Positions 17,052 through 24,543 of a stretch of 64,000 bases of DNA are shown one piece after another. Position 1 is the stretch's first letter, and the number at the start of each line of letters is the position of its first letter. The position numbers were made by a program, and so were the translations under genes. The stretch is from an uncultured Piscinibacter sp. (GTDB lineage: Bacteria; Pseudomonadota; Gammaproteobacteria; Burkholderiales; Burkholderiaceae_C): contig NZ_CALFYO010000009.1 in assembly GCF_937952055.1 (NCBI RefSeq), positions 1-64,000 of the forward strand, given 5' to 3'. Below the pieces are notes generated by a model that made no database searches, was not told the origin of the DNA, and saw only the letters and a list, made by a program, of their open reading frames with translations.

Positions 17052-17816
17052 TCATTCGAGGATCCGGGTGCCGCCATCCACCACCAGCGTCTGCCCGGCC
17101 ATGCCCGACGCCGCAGTGCTGCAGAGGAACTGCGCGGCGTGGGCCACTTCGTCGAGTCCGACGAGGCGGCCGCGCGGCGAGCGGCGCAGTGCATCGGCCA
17201 GGCGCTGCTCCCTGTCGGGGAAGGCGTCCCAGGCGTCGGTCTGCACGCTGCCCGGCGAGAGGATGTTGACGCGGATGCCGCGCGGCGCAAGCTCCACGGC
17301 GAGGTGCCGCGCCAGTGACTCGAGTGCCGCCTTCGAGGCGCCCACCGTCGCGTAGGCCGGCACGGCGCGCTCGGCGCCGGCACTGGACACCGCCACCAGC
17401 GCAGAGCCCTCGCCGAGGCGCGGCAGCAGCAGCTTGACCAGTTCGAAGAAGGCGCGCACGTTGAGCGACTGCGTCCAGTCCCAGTGCTTCACGCTGAGCT
17501 GCTCGAAGGGTCGGTGCACGCCGGTGGCGGCGCAGTGCACGATCGACAGGGGCATCGCGGGATCGAGCGCATCGATGCGTTCGTGCACCGCAGCCAGGCC
17601 CTTGGGCAGCGTGAGGTCGGCGCGCAGGGTCTCCAGCGCCAGGCCGGCCTCGCAGGCCTCGGCGGCCAGTGACTCGGCGCCGGCGTCGTTGCGCGCATAG
17701 TTCGCGATCACGGCCGCGCCCGCGCGGGCGAAGCGCAGCGAGATGGCGCGGCCGATGCCGCGCGTGCCGCCGGTGACGAGCACGCAGCGTCCGGCGAGGC
17801 CGAAGGCATCGTTCAT
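17052..17816 (-). CDS. FabL-type enoyl-ACP reductase (SDR)
   Basis: This 254-residue short-chain dehydrogenase has TGGTRGIG at 15-22. The catalytic pair is Y155 and K162, a Y-x6-K spacing that marks SDR-type enoyl reductases rather than the Y-x3-K of ketoreductases. The following helix (SKAALESLARHLAVEL), the QTDAWDAFP segment and the terminal GQTLVVDGG are strikingly like Bacillus FabL. It should reduce an enoyl thioester on the operon's ACP. The ATG at 17816 overlaps the dehydratase stop (ATGA). Without the tyrosine spacing it would be called a generic SDR, so the functional call rests on the motif and remembered FabL similarity. Confidence 0.8.
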   Translation of the reverse strand: MNDAFGLAGRCVLVTGGTRGIGRAISLRFARAGAAVIANYARNDAGAESLAAEACEAGLALETLRADLTLPKGLAAVHERIDALDPAMPLSIVHCAATGVHRPFEQLSVKHWDWTQSLNVRAFFELVKLLLPRLGEGSALVAVSSAGAERAVPAYATVGASKAALESLARHLAVELAPRGIRVNILSPGSVQTDAWDAFPDREQRLADALRRSPRGRLVGLDEVAHAAQFLCSTAASGMAGQTLVVDGGTRILE

Positions 17817-18259
17817 GGCGTCTGCCCTGCGAGGAAGGCGTCGAGCAGCGGGTCGCTGAAGTCGGCCGACAGCGTGCCCGGCGGCACGAAGGTGAAGAAG
17901 AGTTGCGCCTGTGCGACCGTCTTCCCGCCGACATCGGCGCGGCAGTCGGCATTGGCGTAGCGGTCGGTGTTGGCGGTGATGGTGGCGTGCAGCATCACCT
18001 CGTCGTCGGGACGCACCCACTGGCGGAAGCTCGCCGAAAGGATCTTCGCCAGCATCGCCTTGCCACGAGCGCGCCGCTCGCCATCCAGCGCCTTGGCTGC
18101 GGCCTGCCCCATCATCTCGGTGAGCAGCACGCCGGGCACCACCGGAAAGCCGGGGAAATGGTCCTGGAAGTAGTCCTCGTCCGGCGGGATGTGCCGCGCG
18201 GCCTCGACGCGCACGCCGGGCTCCAGGCAGAGGATGCGGTCGACGAGAACGAAGCGCAT
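17813..18259 (-). CDS. FabZ/FabA-like 3-hydroxyacyl-ACP dehydratase (hotdog fold)
   Basis: This 148-residue hotdog-fold protein carries the FabZ signature: H34 in DHFPGFPVVPG and the partner acid E48 in LLTEMMGQ. It should dehydrate 3-hydroxyacyl-ACP to trans-2-enoyl-ACP. It is co-translated with the FabL-type reductase (4-base overlap), as expected for consecutive steps. The ACP gene ends 17 bases upstream. Length and motif order are normal for the family. Confidence 0.87.
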   Translation of the reverse strand: MRFVLVDRILCLEPGVRVEAARHIPPDEDYFQDHFPGFPVVPGVLLTEMMGQAAAKALDGERRARGKAMLAKILSASFRQWVRPDDEVMLHATITANTDRYANADCRADVGGKTVAQAQLFFTFVPPGTLSADFSDPLLDAFLAGQTP

Positions 18260-18276
18260 GGAGCCGGCGGATCCGC

Positions 18277-18528
18277 TCAGGCGTCCTGGAGGGCGCCGCG
18301 CTGGCGCAGCACGTCGAGCAGGTCGGCCACGCTCTGCAGCCCCTCGATGGCGTCTTCCGCCAGGTGGATGTCGAAGCGCTCGTCGAGCGCGGCGATCAGC
18401 GACAGCGTTCCCAGCGAGTCCCAGCCGGGGATGTCGTTGCGCGGGGTGTCCTTGCCGATGCGGCCGGGGGATTCCTCGAACACCTCGGCAATCCAGTGCA
18501 ATGCGTCTTCGGTCTTGATGGTCGACAT
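18277..18528 (-). CDS. Acyl carrier protein (fatty-acid cycle module)
   Basis: This 83-residue carrier has its phosphopantetheine serine at S38 in GWDSLGT. It lies between the ketoreductase-like SDR (22 bases upstream) and the dehydratase gene (17 bases downstream). It is therefore the likely carrier for the KAS III, ketoreductase, dehydratase and enoyl-reductase cycle. Its acidic character and length are normal. The acyl chain it carries may be passed to the AAC(3)-like transferase at the head of the operon. Confidence 0.9.
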   Translation of the reverse strand: MSTIKTEDALHWIAEVFEESPGRIGKDTPRNDIPGWDSLGTLSLIAALDERFDIHLAEDAIEGLQSVADLLDVLRQRGALQDA

Positions 18529-18550
18529 GATCGGCCTGTGCGGCCCCTCC

Positions 18551-19318
18551 TCATTGGGCGGTGAACCCGCCGTCCACCGGCAGGTCGGCGCCGGTGATCC
18601 AGCGCGCGGCGGGTGACAGCATGAAGGCCGCGGCCTGCGCCACGTCCTCGGGCTGTCCGATGCCCAGCGGGTGGGCGGATTCGATCTTCTGCACGTGCTC
18701 GGGCGACAGCTTGCCGAGCGATTGGCGCGTCATCTCGGTGTAGACGAGTCCGGGCGAGAGACAGTTGGCGCGGATCTGGCGGCGTGCCAGTTCCACGGCC
18801 AGCGCGCGCACGGCAGCCGCCACTGCGCCCTTGCTGGCGCAGTAGCCGATCTGGCCCGGCATGCCCACGCGGCCGTACACCGAAGAAATGAACAACAGGC
18901 TGCCGCCTTCGGCCGTCATGACGTCACGACGGCAGAGCGAACGCGCGAGCTCGAGGCCGGCGATCAGATTGATGTCGAGCTGGGCGCGCACCACGTCCAC
19001 CGTGTTGGTCGGCAGGGGCCGCGTTTCGACGACGCCGGCGGCGTGGCACAGCCCGTGCAAAGCCCCGACGTCCTGCCGCAGCGCCATCACCGCCGGCAGG
19101 ATGCGCTCGTGCTGTGCGAGGTCGAGTTCGACGAGGCAATGCGCGGCACCTTCCAGTTGCGCCGCCGTGCGCTGCAGGCGCGCACGGTCGCGCCCGACCA
19201 GCGCAATGCTCGCGCCGCGTCGTGCCAGCTCGATCGCGATCGCGCGGCCCAGGCCCGACGAGGCCCCGGTGACGACGATCCAGCGGGCGTCGAAGGAGAG
19301 TGCAGGAGGGATGGACAT
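18551..19318 (-). CDS. SDR oxidoreductase, probable 3-oxoacyl-ACP reductase
   Basis: This 255-residue classical SDR has the cofactor motif TGASSGLG at 17-24, the catalytic serine in FISSVYG (about 145-146) and Y159-x3-K163 in YCASK. This spacing is that of ketoreductases such as FabG. The motif suits NADPH. Its place next to ACP, dehydratase and enoyl reductase indicates the ketoreduction step of the cycle. A sugar oxidoreductase role in glycan synthesis is possible but less likely. A 98-base gap separates it from the acyltransferase gene upstream, the largest gap in the operon. Confidence 0.82.
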   Translation of the reverse strand: MSIPPALSFDARWIVVTGASSGLGRAIAIELARRGASIALVGRDRARLQRTAAQLEGAAHCLVELDLAQHERILPAVMALRQDVGALHGLCHAAGVVETRPLPTNTVDVVRAQLDINLIAGLELARSLCRRDVMTAEGGSLLFISSVYGRVGMPGQIGYCASKGAVAAAVRALAVELARRQIRANCLSPGLVYTEMTRQSLGKLSPEHVQKIESAHPLGIGQPEDVAQAAAFMLSPAARWITGADLPVDGGFTAQ

Positions 19319-19416
19319 GGAGAGACTCGACGCGAAGCCCGAGGCTACAGGGCGGGGCCGAGGATATCCCAGCGCCCGAGAGGCGACCGCCCCCTATCGC
19401 GCAGTATTTCGCGCTC

Positions 19417-20325
19417 TCACGCCCCCTCGATCGAGTGGTTGCGAGGCGCCTGCACCACACCTGACAGATCGTAGAAGAACTCACCGCGCCGGCTCATTTC
19501 GCTCACGCACGCTATCGCGTCGCGCACTCGAATCGCCTCGATCTGCGTGTTGCCCACGCGAACGCTGCGGATGGCGCCACGCGCTCGAAGGGCGCGCTCG
19601 AGCACCGGAAAGCGGCGGCGCTGGATGGCTTCGGGCGAGTAGACATGGGTGCGCACGGTGCCCGGCCGTCCGTCGCGGTCGATCACCGAGACCTCGAAGC
19701 AGTTCGCCGTGTAGAGGGGAAAGGGCAGCTGGGCGCTGACGAGGTGCTCGAGATGGTGGAAGAAGGTGAAGGTGCCGAACTCGACATTGAGGAACGCGAC
19801 CATTCCGTCCGCCTCGGCCAGGCGCTCGAACGGCGTGCCCGGACCGCAGGGGTGGATGCAGTGCTCGTGGCCTTCGATGAAGGACTCGGCGCGCGGACCT
19901 CGCACCAGCACAGGGTGCGTGGGATGAAGGCTGCGCAGCACCTCCGGCCGGCGTCGGAAGAATTCGGAGACCAGCCCCATCATCGAGGGCGTGCGGCGCA
20001 CGTCGAACTGTCTGAGCTTCTCGAGGTACTGCAACGACGAACTGCGATACGGCAGGGAGACCATCAGAAGGTGGCCGTTCGGACCGACCGCATCGATGAA
20101 GGTGTCGGTCAGCTCCTCGATCGAACCGCGGAAGCCGTGATGGGGCGCGAAAGCGCTGTGCAGCATCACGGCGTCGCCTTCGCGCACGCCGATTTCGCGC
20201 AGCGCCTGCAGCAGTTCGACGCGCCCGTAGGAGAGGAAGAGGCGGACAAACGAGGCCCGCAGTGCGAACCAGCGAGCCTTCAGCCACTTGCGCAGGTGGC
20301 GCGGCCGGAGAGAGATCGTGACCAT
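19417..20325 (-). CDS. AAC(3)-family N-acyltransferase
   Basis: This 302-residue protein resembles the aminoglycoside 3-N-acetyltransferase family. HSAFAPHHGFRGS, a THPVLVRGP segment and PCGPGTPFERL match its conserved blocks, with further histidines in FFHHLEH. Family members use acyl-CoA (or perhaps acyl-ACP) to acylate an amino group on a sugar. As first gene of the ten-gene operon it probably attaches the acyl chain built by the downstream enzymes to an amino sugar of the exopolysaccharide; this is inference. Antibiotic resistance is unlikely in this context. The N-terminus (1-34) is basic and could be membrane-associated. Confidence 0.78.
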   Translation of the reverse strand: MVTISLRPRHLRKWLKARWFALRASFVRLFLSYGRVELLQALREIGVREGDAVMLHSAFAPHHGFRGSIEELTDTFIDAVGPNGHLLMVSLPYRSSSLQYLEKLRQFDVRRTPSMMGLVSEFFRRRPEVLRSLHPTHPVLVRGPRAESFIEGHEHCIHPCGPGTPFERLAEADGMVAFLNVEFGTFTFFHHLEHLVSAQLPFPLYTANCFEVSVIDRDGRPGTVRTHVYSPEAIQRRRFPVLERALRARGAIRSVRVGNTQIEAIRVRDAIACVSEMSRRGEFFYDLSGVVQAPRNHSIEGA

Positions 20326-20403
20326 GTTGGCATTCGGGGTGCCGCCTCCCAGCGTTGAGGGGGGAGCTGGCCGGACTGGCGGCCCCTACAATTTGAGTGA
20401 ACA

Positions 20404-20420
20404 CCACGACGCTGTCGTGG
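20404..20420. promoter_or_regulatory. Inverted repeat CCACGAC-GCT-GTCGTGG in a divergent promoter region
   Basis: A perfect 7-bp inverted repeat with a 3-base centre lies between the biosynthetic operon (start 20325) and the divergent gene at 20474. A further half-site-like CACGAC follows at about 20426. A TACAAT hexamer at 20387-20392 could be a -10 box for the plus-strand gene, though no well-spaced -35 is seen. It may be a regulator-binding site or only an RNA hairpin in the leader. Confidence 0.4.
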
Positions 20421-20473
20421 GCTTTCACGACACTGTGCCACATGGCGCCCGCGTACCGACCCTGAGCCTGCGC

Positions 20474-21661
20474 ATGAAGAACGCGATCCTGCGGCGGGCC
20501 AGAGCCGCCCGTGAAGCGCTGACGTTGCCGCCCTTGGCGCGCGCCGAACTGAAACTCGATCGCGGCGGGCTGCCGGGCAGCGACCCGGGCGCCGAGCGTG
20601 TCCTGCCGGCGCTGATGGTGTGGATGAGCCTGGCCCAGGACCGCTCGCCGAGCGCCGACGGCGGTGTGGCGCGCAGCTACGACCTGCTGCGCGGCTGGGA
20701 AACCTCCTACCCCGAGACGACAGGCTACATCGTCCCGACGTTCATCGCGTACGGGCAGCGCACCGGGCGAGAGGACATGCTCGCCCGCGCGCGTCGCATG
20801 ACCGACTGGCTGGTGAGGATCCAGTTGCCGGGCGGCGGCTTCCAAGGCGGGCGCATCGACTCCGTGCCGGTCGTGCCCGTGACCTTCAACACCGGCCAGA
20901 TCCTCATCGGCCTGGCCGCGGCCGAGACGGCGTTCGGCGGTTACCGCGAGCCGATGCGCAGGGCCGCCGACTGGCTTGCACGGACGCAGGACGCGGACGG
21001 CTGCTGGCGCAGCCATCCCACGCCCTTTGCGGCGCCCGGGGAGAAGGAATACGAGACCCATGTCGCGTGGGGCCTGTTCGAGGCGGCACGCGTCGAACCC
21101 GACCGCGGTTATGGCGAAGCCGGTCTGCGCAACGTGGCCTGGGCGCTGAGCTCCCAGGCGGAGGACGGCTGGCTGCCCAAGTGCTGTCTGGTCGATCCGG
21201 CGCGGCCGCTGACACACACCATCGGCTACGCGCTGCGCGGCGTGCTGGAGGCCCATCGCTATCGGCCCGACGCCGCCCTGCTCGAAGCTGCCCGGCGCAT
21301 TGCCGACGGGTTGTTGCTCGCGTCCCGACCGGATGGCCATCTCGCGGGGCGTCTGTCGCGCGGCTGGCGTCCCGCCGTGCCCTGGGTCTGTCTGACCGGC
21401 GCGGCGCAGGTGGCCATCTGCTGGTTCATGCTGTTCCGCATCACCGGCGAGCGGCGCTATCTCGAGGCAGGCTTGCGCGCCAACGCCTACGTGCGCCGCA
21501 CCGTCCGTCTGGACGGACCGGAGGAAGTCCGCGGCGGAGTCAAGGGCGCCTTTCCCGTCGACGGAGACTACGGTCGCTTCCAGCTGCTCAACTGGGCGGC
21601 GAAGTTCCTCGCCGACAGCCTGATGCTGGAAGCCGATCTGAAACGCGAAGGCCTGGCCTGA
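20474..21661 (+). CDS. (alpha/alpha)-barrel-like protein of unknown function
   Basis: The start at ATG 20474 gives 395 residues. The sequence is a series of helix pairs with Gly/Trp/Asp-rich turns (such as LARTQDADGCWRSHPTPF and ALSSQAEDGWLPKC). This pattern is typical of the six-hairpin (alpha/alpha) toroid shared by many glycosidases, lyases, epimerases and terpenoid cyclases. There is no signal peptide, so it is probably cytoplasmic. It diverges from the acyl/amide operon. A role in processing the same glycan or lipid intermediate is plausible but unproven, and I do not recognise the exact family. Longer in-frame starts exist but have no better ribosome-binding site. Confidence 0.7.
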   Translation: MKNAILRRARAAREALTLPPLARAELKLDRGGLPGSDPGAERVLPALMVWMSLAQDRSPSADGGVARSYDLLRGWETSYPETTGYIVPTFIAYGQRTGREDMLARARRMTDWLVRIQLPGGGFQGGRIDSVPVVPVTFNTGQILIGLAAAETAFGGYREPMRRAADWLARTQDADGCWRSHPTPFAAPGEKEYETHVAWGLFEAARVEPDRGYGEAGLRNVAWALSSQAEDGWLPKCCLVDPARPLTHTIGYALRGVLEAHRYRPDAALLEAARRIADGLLLASRPDGHLAGRLSRGWRPAVPWVCLTGAAQVAICWFMLFRITGERRYLEAGLRANAYVRRTVRLDGPEEVRGGVKGAFPVDGDYGRFQLLNWAAKFLADSLMLEADLKREGLA

Positions 21662-21688
21662 GGGCCGTGGACGATCGATCGCGAGCGC

Positions 21689-22759
21689 TCAGGCGAGGTT
21701 GAAGGCCTCGCCGAGCCGCTGGACCCTGCCGGTCTCGGCGGCGTGGTAACCCATCAACGAGGAAATCGCCGCGCGCGACGCTGGCGATGCGAGCAACTCC
21801 AGCACCGGTTTCACGTGCAGCTGCTCCAGGCTCGCAATGCGCAGCGCAAAGAAGTAGCGCTCGCGCAGCAGCGGGATGAAGTGCAGCCCGAAGCGCTGTG
21901 CCGCGGTCTGCACGCCGATGCCGACGTCGGCCATGCCGCTGGCGATGTAGGCCGCCACCGCGGCATGGGTCAGCTCGGTGTCGTCGAATCCGAGCACCTC
22001 GCCCGGTGCGATGCCTTCGCGTTCGAGCAGCAGTTCGGTGAGCACCCGCGTGCCGGAACCTTCCGGGCGGTTGACGAAGCGCAGGTCCGCTCGTCTCAGG
22101 TCTGCCACGCCAGCCACCTTCTTCGGGTTGTCGCGCGCGACGAACAGGCCCTGCGTGCGCACTGCGACGTGCACCAGGCAATGCGTGTCGGCACGCAGCC
22201 AGCGCAGGTAGCGGCGCAGGGCATGGCCTTCGAACTCGCCGACCGGCACGTGCAGGCCGGCGAGATCGCAGTCGCCGCGCGCGAGCGCCGCCACCGACTC
22301 CAGGCTGTTGCGGTAGCGCAGTTCCACGGGCAGCTCCGCGGCGTGCATCAGTTCCCGCAGCCGCGCCACCGCGAAGCCGTGGCTCGCGTCGATGCGCACG
22401 GCCGCACGTGTGGGCACCAGGCTGCGGTCGAGGTCGCGCTCCAGCTCGGAGGCGAGCGACTCCAGCAGCGGCGACAGACGCGCGGCAATGCGCCGGTCGG
22501 CCCAGATCAGCTTGTGCGCCAGTTCGGTGAGCACGGAGCCGCGTCCGCGGCCGGACTCGATCAGCGCCGCACCGAACAAGGCCTCGGCGTGCTTGATCAG
22601 TCCCCAGGCGTGCCGGTAGGACTGGCCGACGCCGCGCGCGGCCTCGGCCAGCGAGCCGCTTTCCTGCACGCCGGCCAGCAGCGCCAGCAAGGCCGTGCTG
22701 TCGATGCGCGGTCCGCCGGGCGGGCCGACGTCCCACTGGGGGCGCAGGATGATGTCCAT
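21689..22759 (-). CDS. ModE-like HTH regulator with periplasmic-binding-type sensor domain
   Basis: This 356-residue transcription factor has an N-terminal winged helix of the ModE/LysR kind (about 20-90, including SLAEAARGVGQSYRHAWGLI). The C-terminal domain (about 115-340) looks like a substrate-binding protein (PBP-like), as in molybdate-responsive one-component regulators. It diverges from the formate dehydrogenase genes across a 53-base gap, so it probably controls them in response to molybdate/tungstate or formate. It lacks the Mop domains of classical ModE. The ligand is inferred from context. Confidence 0.8.
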   Translation of the reverse strand: MDIILRPQWDVGPPGGPRIDSTALLALLAGVQESGSLAEAARGVGQSYRHAWGLIKHAEALFGAALIESGRGRGSVLTELAHKLIWADRRIAARLSPLLESLASELERDLDRSLVPTRAAVRIDASHGFAVARLRELMHAAELPVELRYRNSLESVAALARGDCDLAGLHVPVGEFEGHALRRYLRWLRADTHCLVHVAVRTQGLFVARDNPKKVAGVADLRRADLRFVNRPEGSGTRVLTELLLEREGIAPGEVLGFDDTELTHAAVAAYIASGMADVGIGVQTAAQRFGLHFIPLLRERYFFALRIASLEQLHVKPVLELLASPASRAAISSLMGYHAAETGRVQRLGEAFNLA

Positions 22760-22779
22760 ATAGGAAGTTCAGAACATAT
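22757..22779. promoter_or_regulatory. CATAT direct repeat between regulator and formate dehydrogenase genes
   Basis: Two CATAT pentamers, at 22757-22761 and 22775-22779, lie 18 bases apart in an AT-rich patch inside otherwise very GC-rich DNA. The first overlaps the regulator's own ATG. Such AT-rich repeats resemble the style of ModE-type operators but do not match the classical consensus. They are a candidate regulator site for the 53-base divergent promoter. Confidence 0.3.
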
Positions 22780-22812
22780 TGTGCCCGCCCGCCGGCCGTA
22801 CCCTGCCAGGCC

Positions 22813-24543
22813 ATGAACACGACCGCCATCTCGCTGCAGTCCGTCAGCGAACAGTTGCCGCGCCGCAAGACGGCGCGCCACCAGGGGCGCACGGCTGATG
22901 CCGCCACGCTGAACGAGGTGCGCCGCACGCTGGGTGAGTTGCCGCTGCGCCGCGATCTGCTGATCGAGCACCTGCACGCGCTGAACGACCGCTTCGGCCA
23001 GCTGCGCACCGACCACATGGCCGCCCTCGCGCAGCTGCTCAAGCTGGCGCAGGTCGAGGTGTTCGAGGTGGCGAGCTTCTATCATCACTTCGACGTGGTG
23101 CGCGAGAACGAGGAGGGTCGATTCCAGTCGCCGCCCAGGCTGACGGTGCGCGTCTGCAACGGGCTGTCCTGCGAACTGGCTGGAGCGCAGGCATTGCTGG
23201 CGAAGCTGCCGGCGCTGCTCGGCGGCGAGGTGCGCGTCGTGGAGGCGCCCTGCGTCGGCCGCTGCGAGCAGGCGCCGGTGGCGGTGGTGCATCAGCGCGC
23301 GGTGCCCGAGGCGGACGCGGACGCGGTGCAGGCGCTGGTGAAGGCGGACCGACGCCACGACGACCTCCCTGCGGCCGTGGACCTGACAGCTTACCTCGCC
23401 CAGGGCGGCTATCGGCTGCTGCGCGACTGCCAGGCCGGCGTCCGCGACGTCGAGGCGGTCATCAAGGCGATGGAGGACTCCGGCCTGCGCGGCCTCGGCG
23501 GCGCCGGCTTCCCGGCCGGGCGCAAGTGGCGCATCGTGCGCGCCGAGGCAGCCCCGCGGCTGATGGCGGTGAACATCGACGAAGGCGAACCCGGCACCTT
23601 CAAGGACCGCCACTACCTCGAGCGCGACCCGCACCGCTTCCTCGAAGGGCTGCTCGTGGCCGCCTGGGCGGTCGGCATCGCCAAGGTCTACGTCTACCTG
23701 CGCGACGAGTACCACGGCTGCCGTGCGCTGCTCGAGCGCGAGCTGGCGGCGCTTCGCGCGAACCCGCCCGCGGGTGGCCTGCCCGAGATCGAGCTGCGCC
23801 GCGGCGCCGGCGCCTACATCTGCGGCGAGGAGTCCGCGATGATCGAGTCGATCGAGGGCAAGCGAGGCATGCCGCGGCTGCGCCCGCCCTACGTGGCACA
23901 GGTCGGCCTGTTCGGTCGGCCGACGCTGGAGCACAACTTCGAGACCCTGTTCTGGGTGCGCGACATCGTCGAGCGCGGCCCGCAGTGGTTCGCGGCGAAC
24001 GGCCGCCACGGCCGCCAGGGTCTGCGCTCGTTCTCGGTGTCGGGCCGCGTGCGCGAACCCGGCGTGAAGCTGGCGCCGGCCGGCATCACGCTGCGCGAGC
24101 TGGTCGACGAATACTGCGGCGGACTGCCCGAGGGACACGAGCTGTACGGCTATCTGCCCGGGGGTGCCTCGGGCGGCATCCTGCCCGCCTCGATGGCCGA
24201 CATTCCCCTGGACTTCGACACCTTGCAGCCCCACGGCTGCTTCATCGGCTCGGCGGCAGTGGTCGTGCTGACCAGGAGCGCCACCCACGTCGACCGCGCG
24301 GTCGACGCCGCGCGCAACCTGATGCGCTTCTTCGAGGACGAGTCGTGCGGCCAGTGCACGCCGTGCCGCGCCGGGACGGCGAAGACGCGCGCGCTGATCG
24401 AGCGCGAGAGCTGGGACATCGTGCTGCTCGCCGAGCTGTCGCAGGTGATGCGCGACGCGTCGATCTGCGGCCTCGGTCAGGCTGCACCGAACCCGGTGGA
24501 CTGCGTGGTCCGCTACTTCCCGCACGAGCTGGAGCGCTCATGA
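22813..24543 (+). CDS. NAD-dependent formate dehydrogenase beta subunit, NuoE-NuoF fusion
   Basis: This 576-residue diaphorase subunit is a single chain. The NuoE-like thioredoxin-fold domain (about 35-175) has [2Fe-2S] cysteines C115, C120, C147 and C151. A NuoF-like domain follows, with the FMN/NADH region (GLGGAGFPAGRKW near 225, GAYICGEES near 335). The C-terminal [4Fe-4S] site is ESCGQCTPCRAGT plus a later cysteine. It passes electrons from formate oxidation to NAD+. The fusion resembles the two-subunit formate dehydrogenase of methylotrophs rather than the FdsG/FdsB split form. It overlaps the alpha-subunit gene by 4 bases. Confidence 0.92.
   Translation: MNTTAISLQSVSEQLPRRKTARHQGRTADAATLNEVRRTLGELPLRRDLLIEHLHALNDRFGQLRTDHMAALAQLLKLAQVEVFEVASFYHHFDVVRENEEGRFQSPPRLTVRVCNGLSCELAGAQALLAKLPALLGGEVRVVEAPCVGRCEQAPVAVVHQRAVPEADADAVQALVKADRRHDDLPAAVDLTAYLAQGGYRLLRDCQAGVRDVEAVIKAMEDSGLRGLGGAGFPAGRKWRIVRAEAAPRLMAVNIDEGEPGTFKDRHYLERDPHRFLEGLLVAAWAVGIAKVYVYLRDEYHGCRALLERELAALRANPPAGGLPEIELRRGAGAYICGEESAMIESIEGKRGMPRLRPPYVAQVGLFGRPTLEHNFETLFWVRDIVERGPQWFAANGRHGRQGLRSFSVSGRVREPGVKLAPAGITLRELVDEYCGGLPEGHELYGYLPGGASGGILPASMADIPLDFDTLQPHGCFIGSAAVVVLTRSATHVDRAVDAARNLMRFFEDESCGQCTPCRAGTAKTRALIERESWDIVLLAELSQVMRDASICGLGQAAPNPVDCVVRYFPHELERS

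Noticed and set aside
19417..20325. Aminoglycoside resistance gene.
   Set aside because: Although of the AAC(3) family, its chromosomal, biosynthetic-operon context argues for glycan acylation.
23526..24539. N-terminal extension of the formate dehydrogenase alpha frame.
   Set aside because: It overlaps the beta subunit in another frame; the family N-terminus starts at the ATG at 24540.
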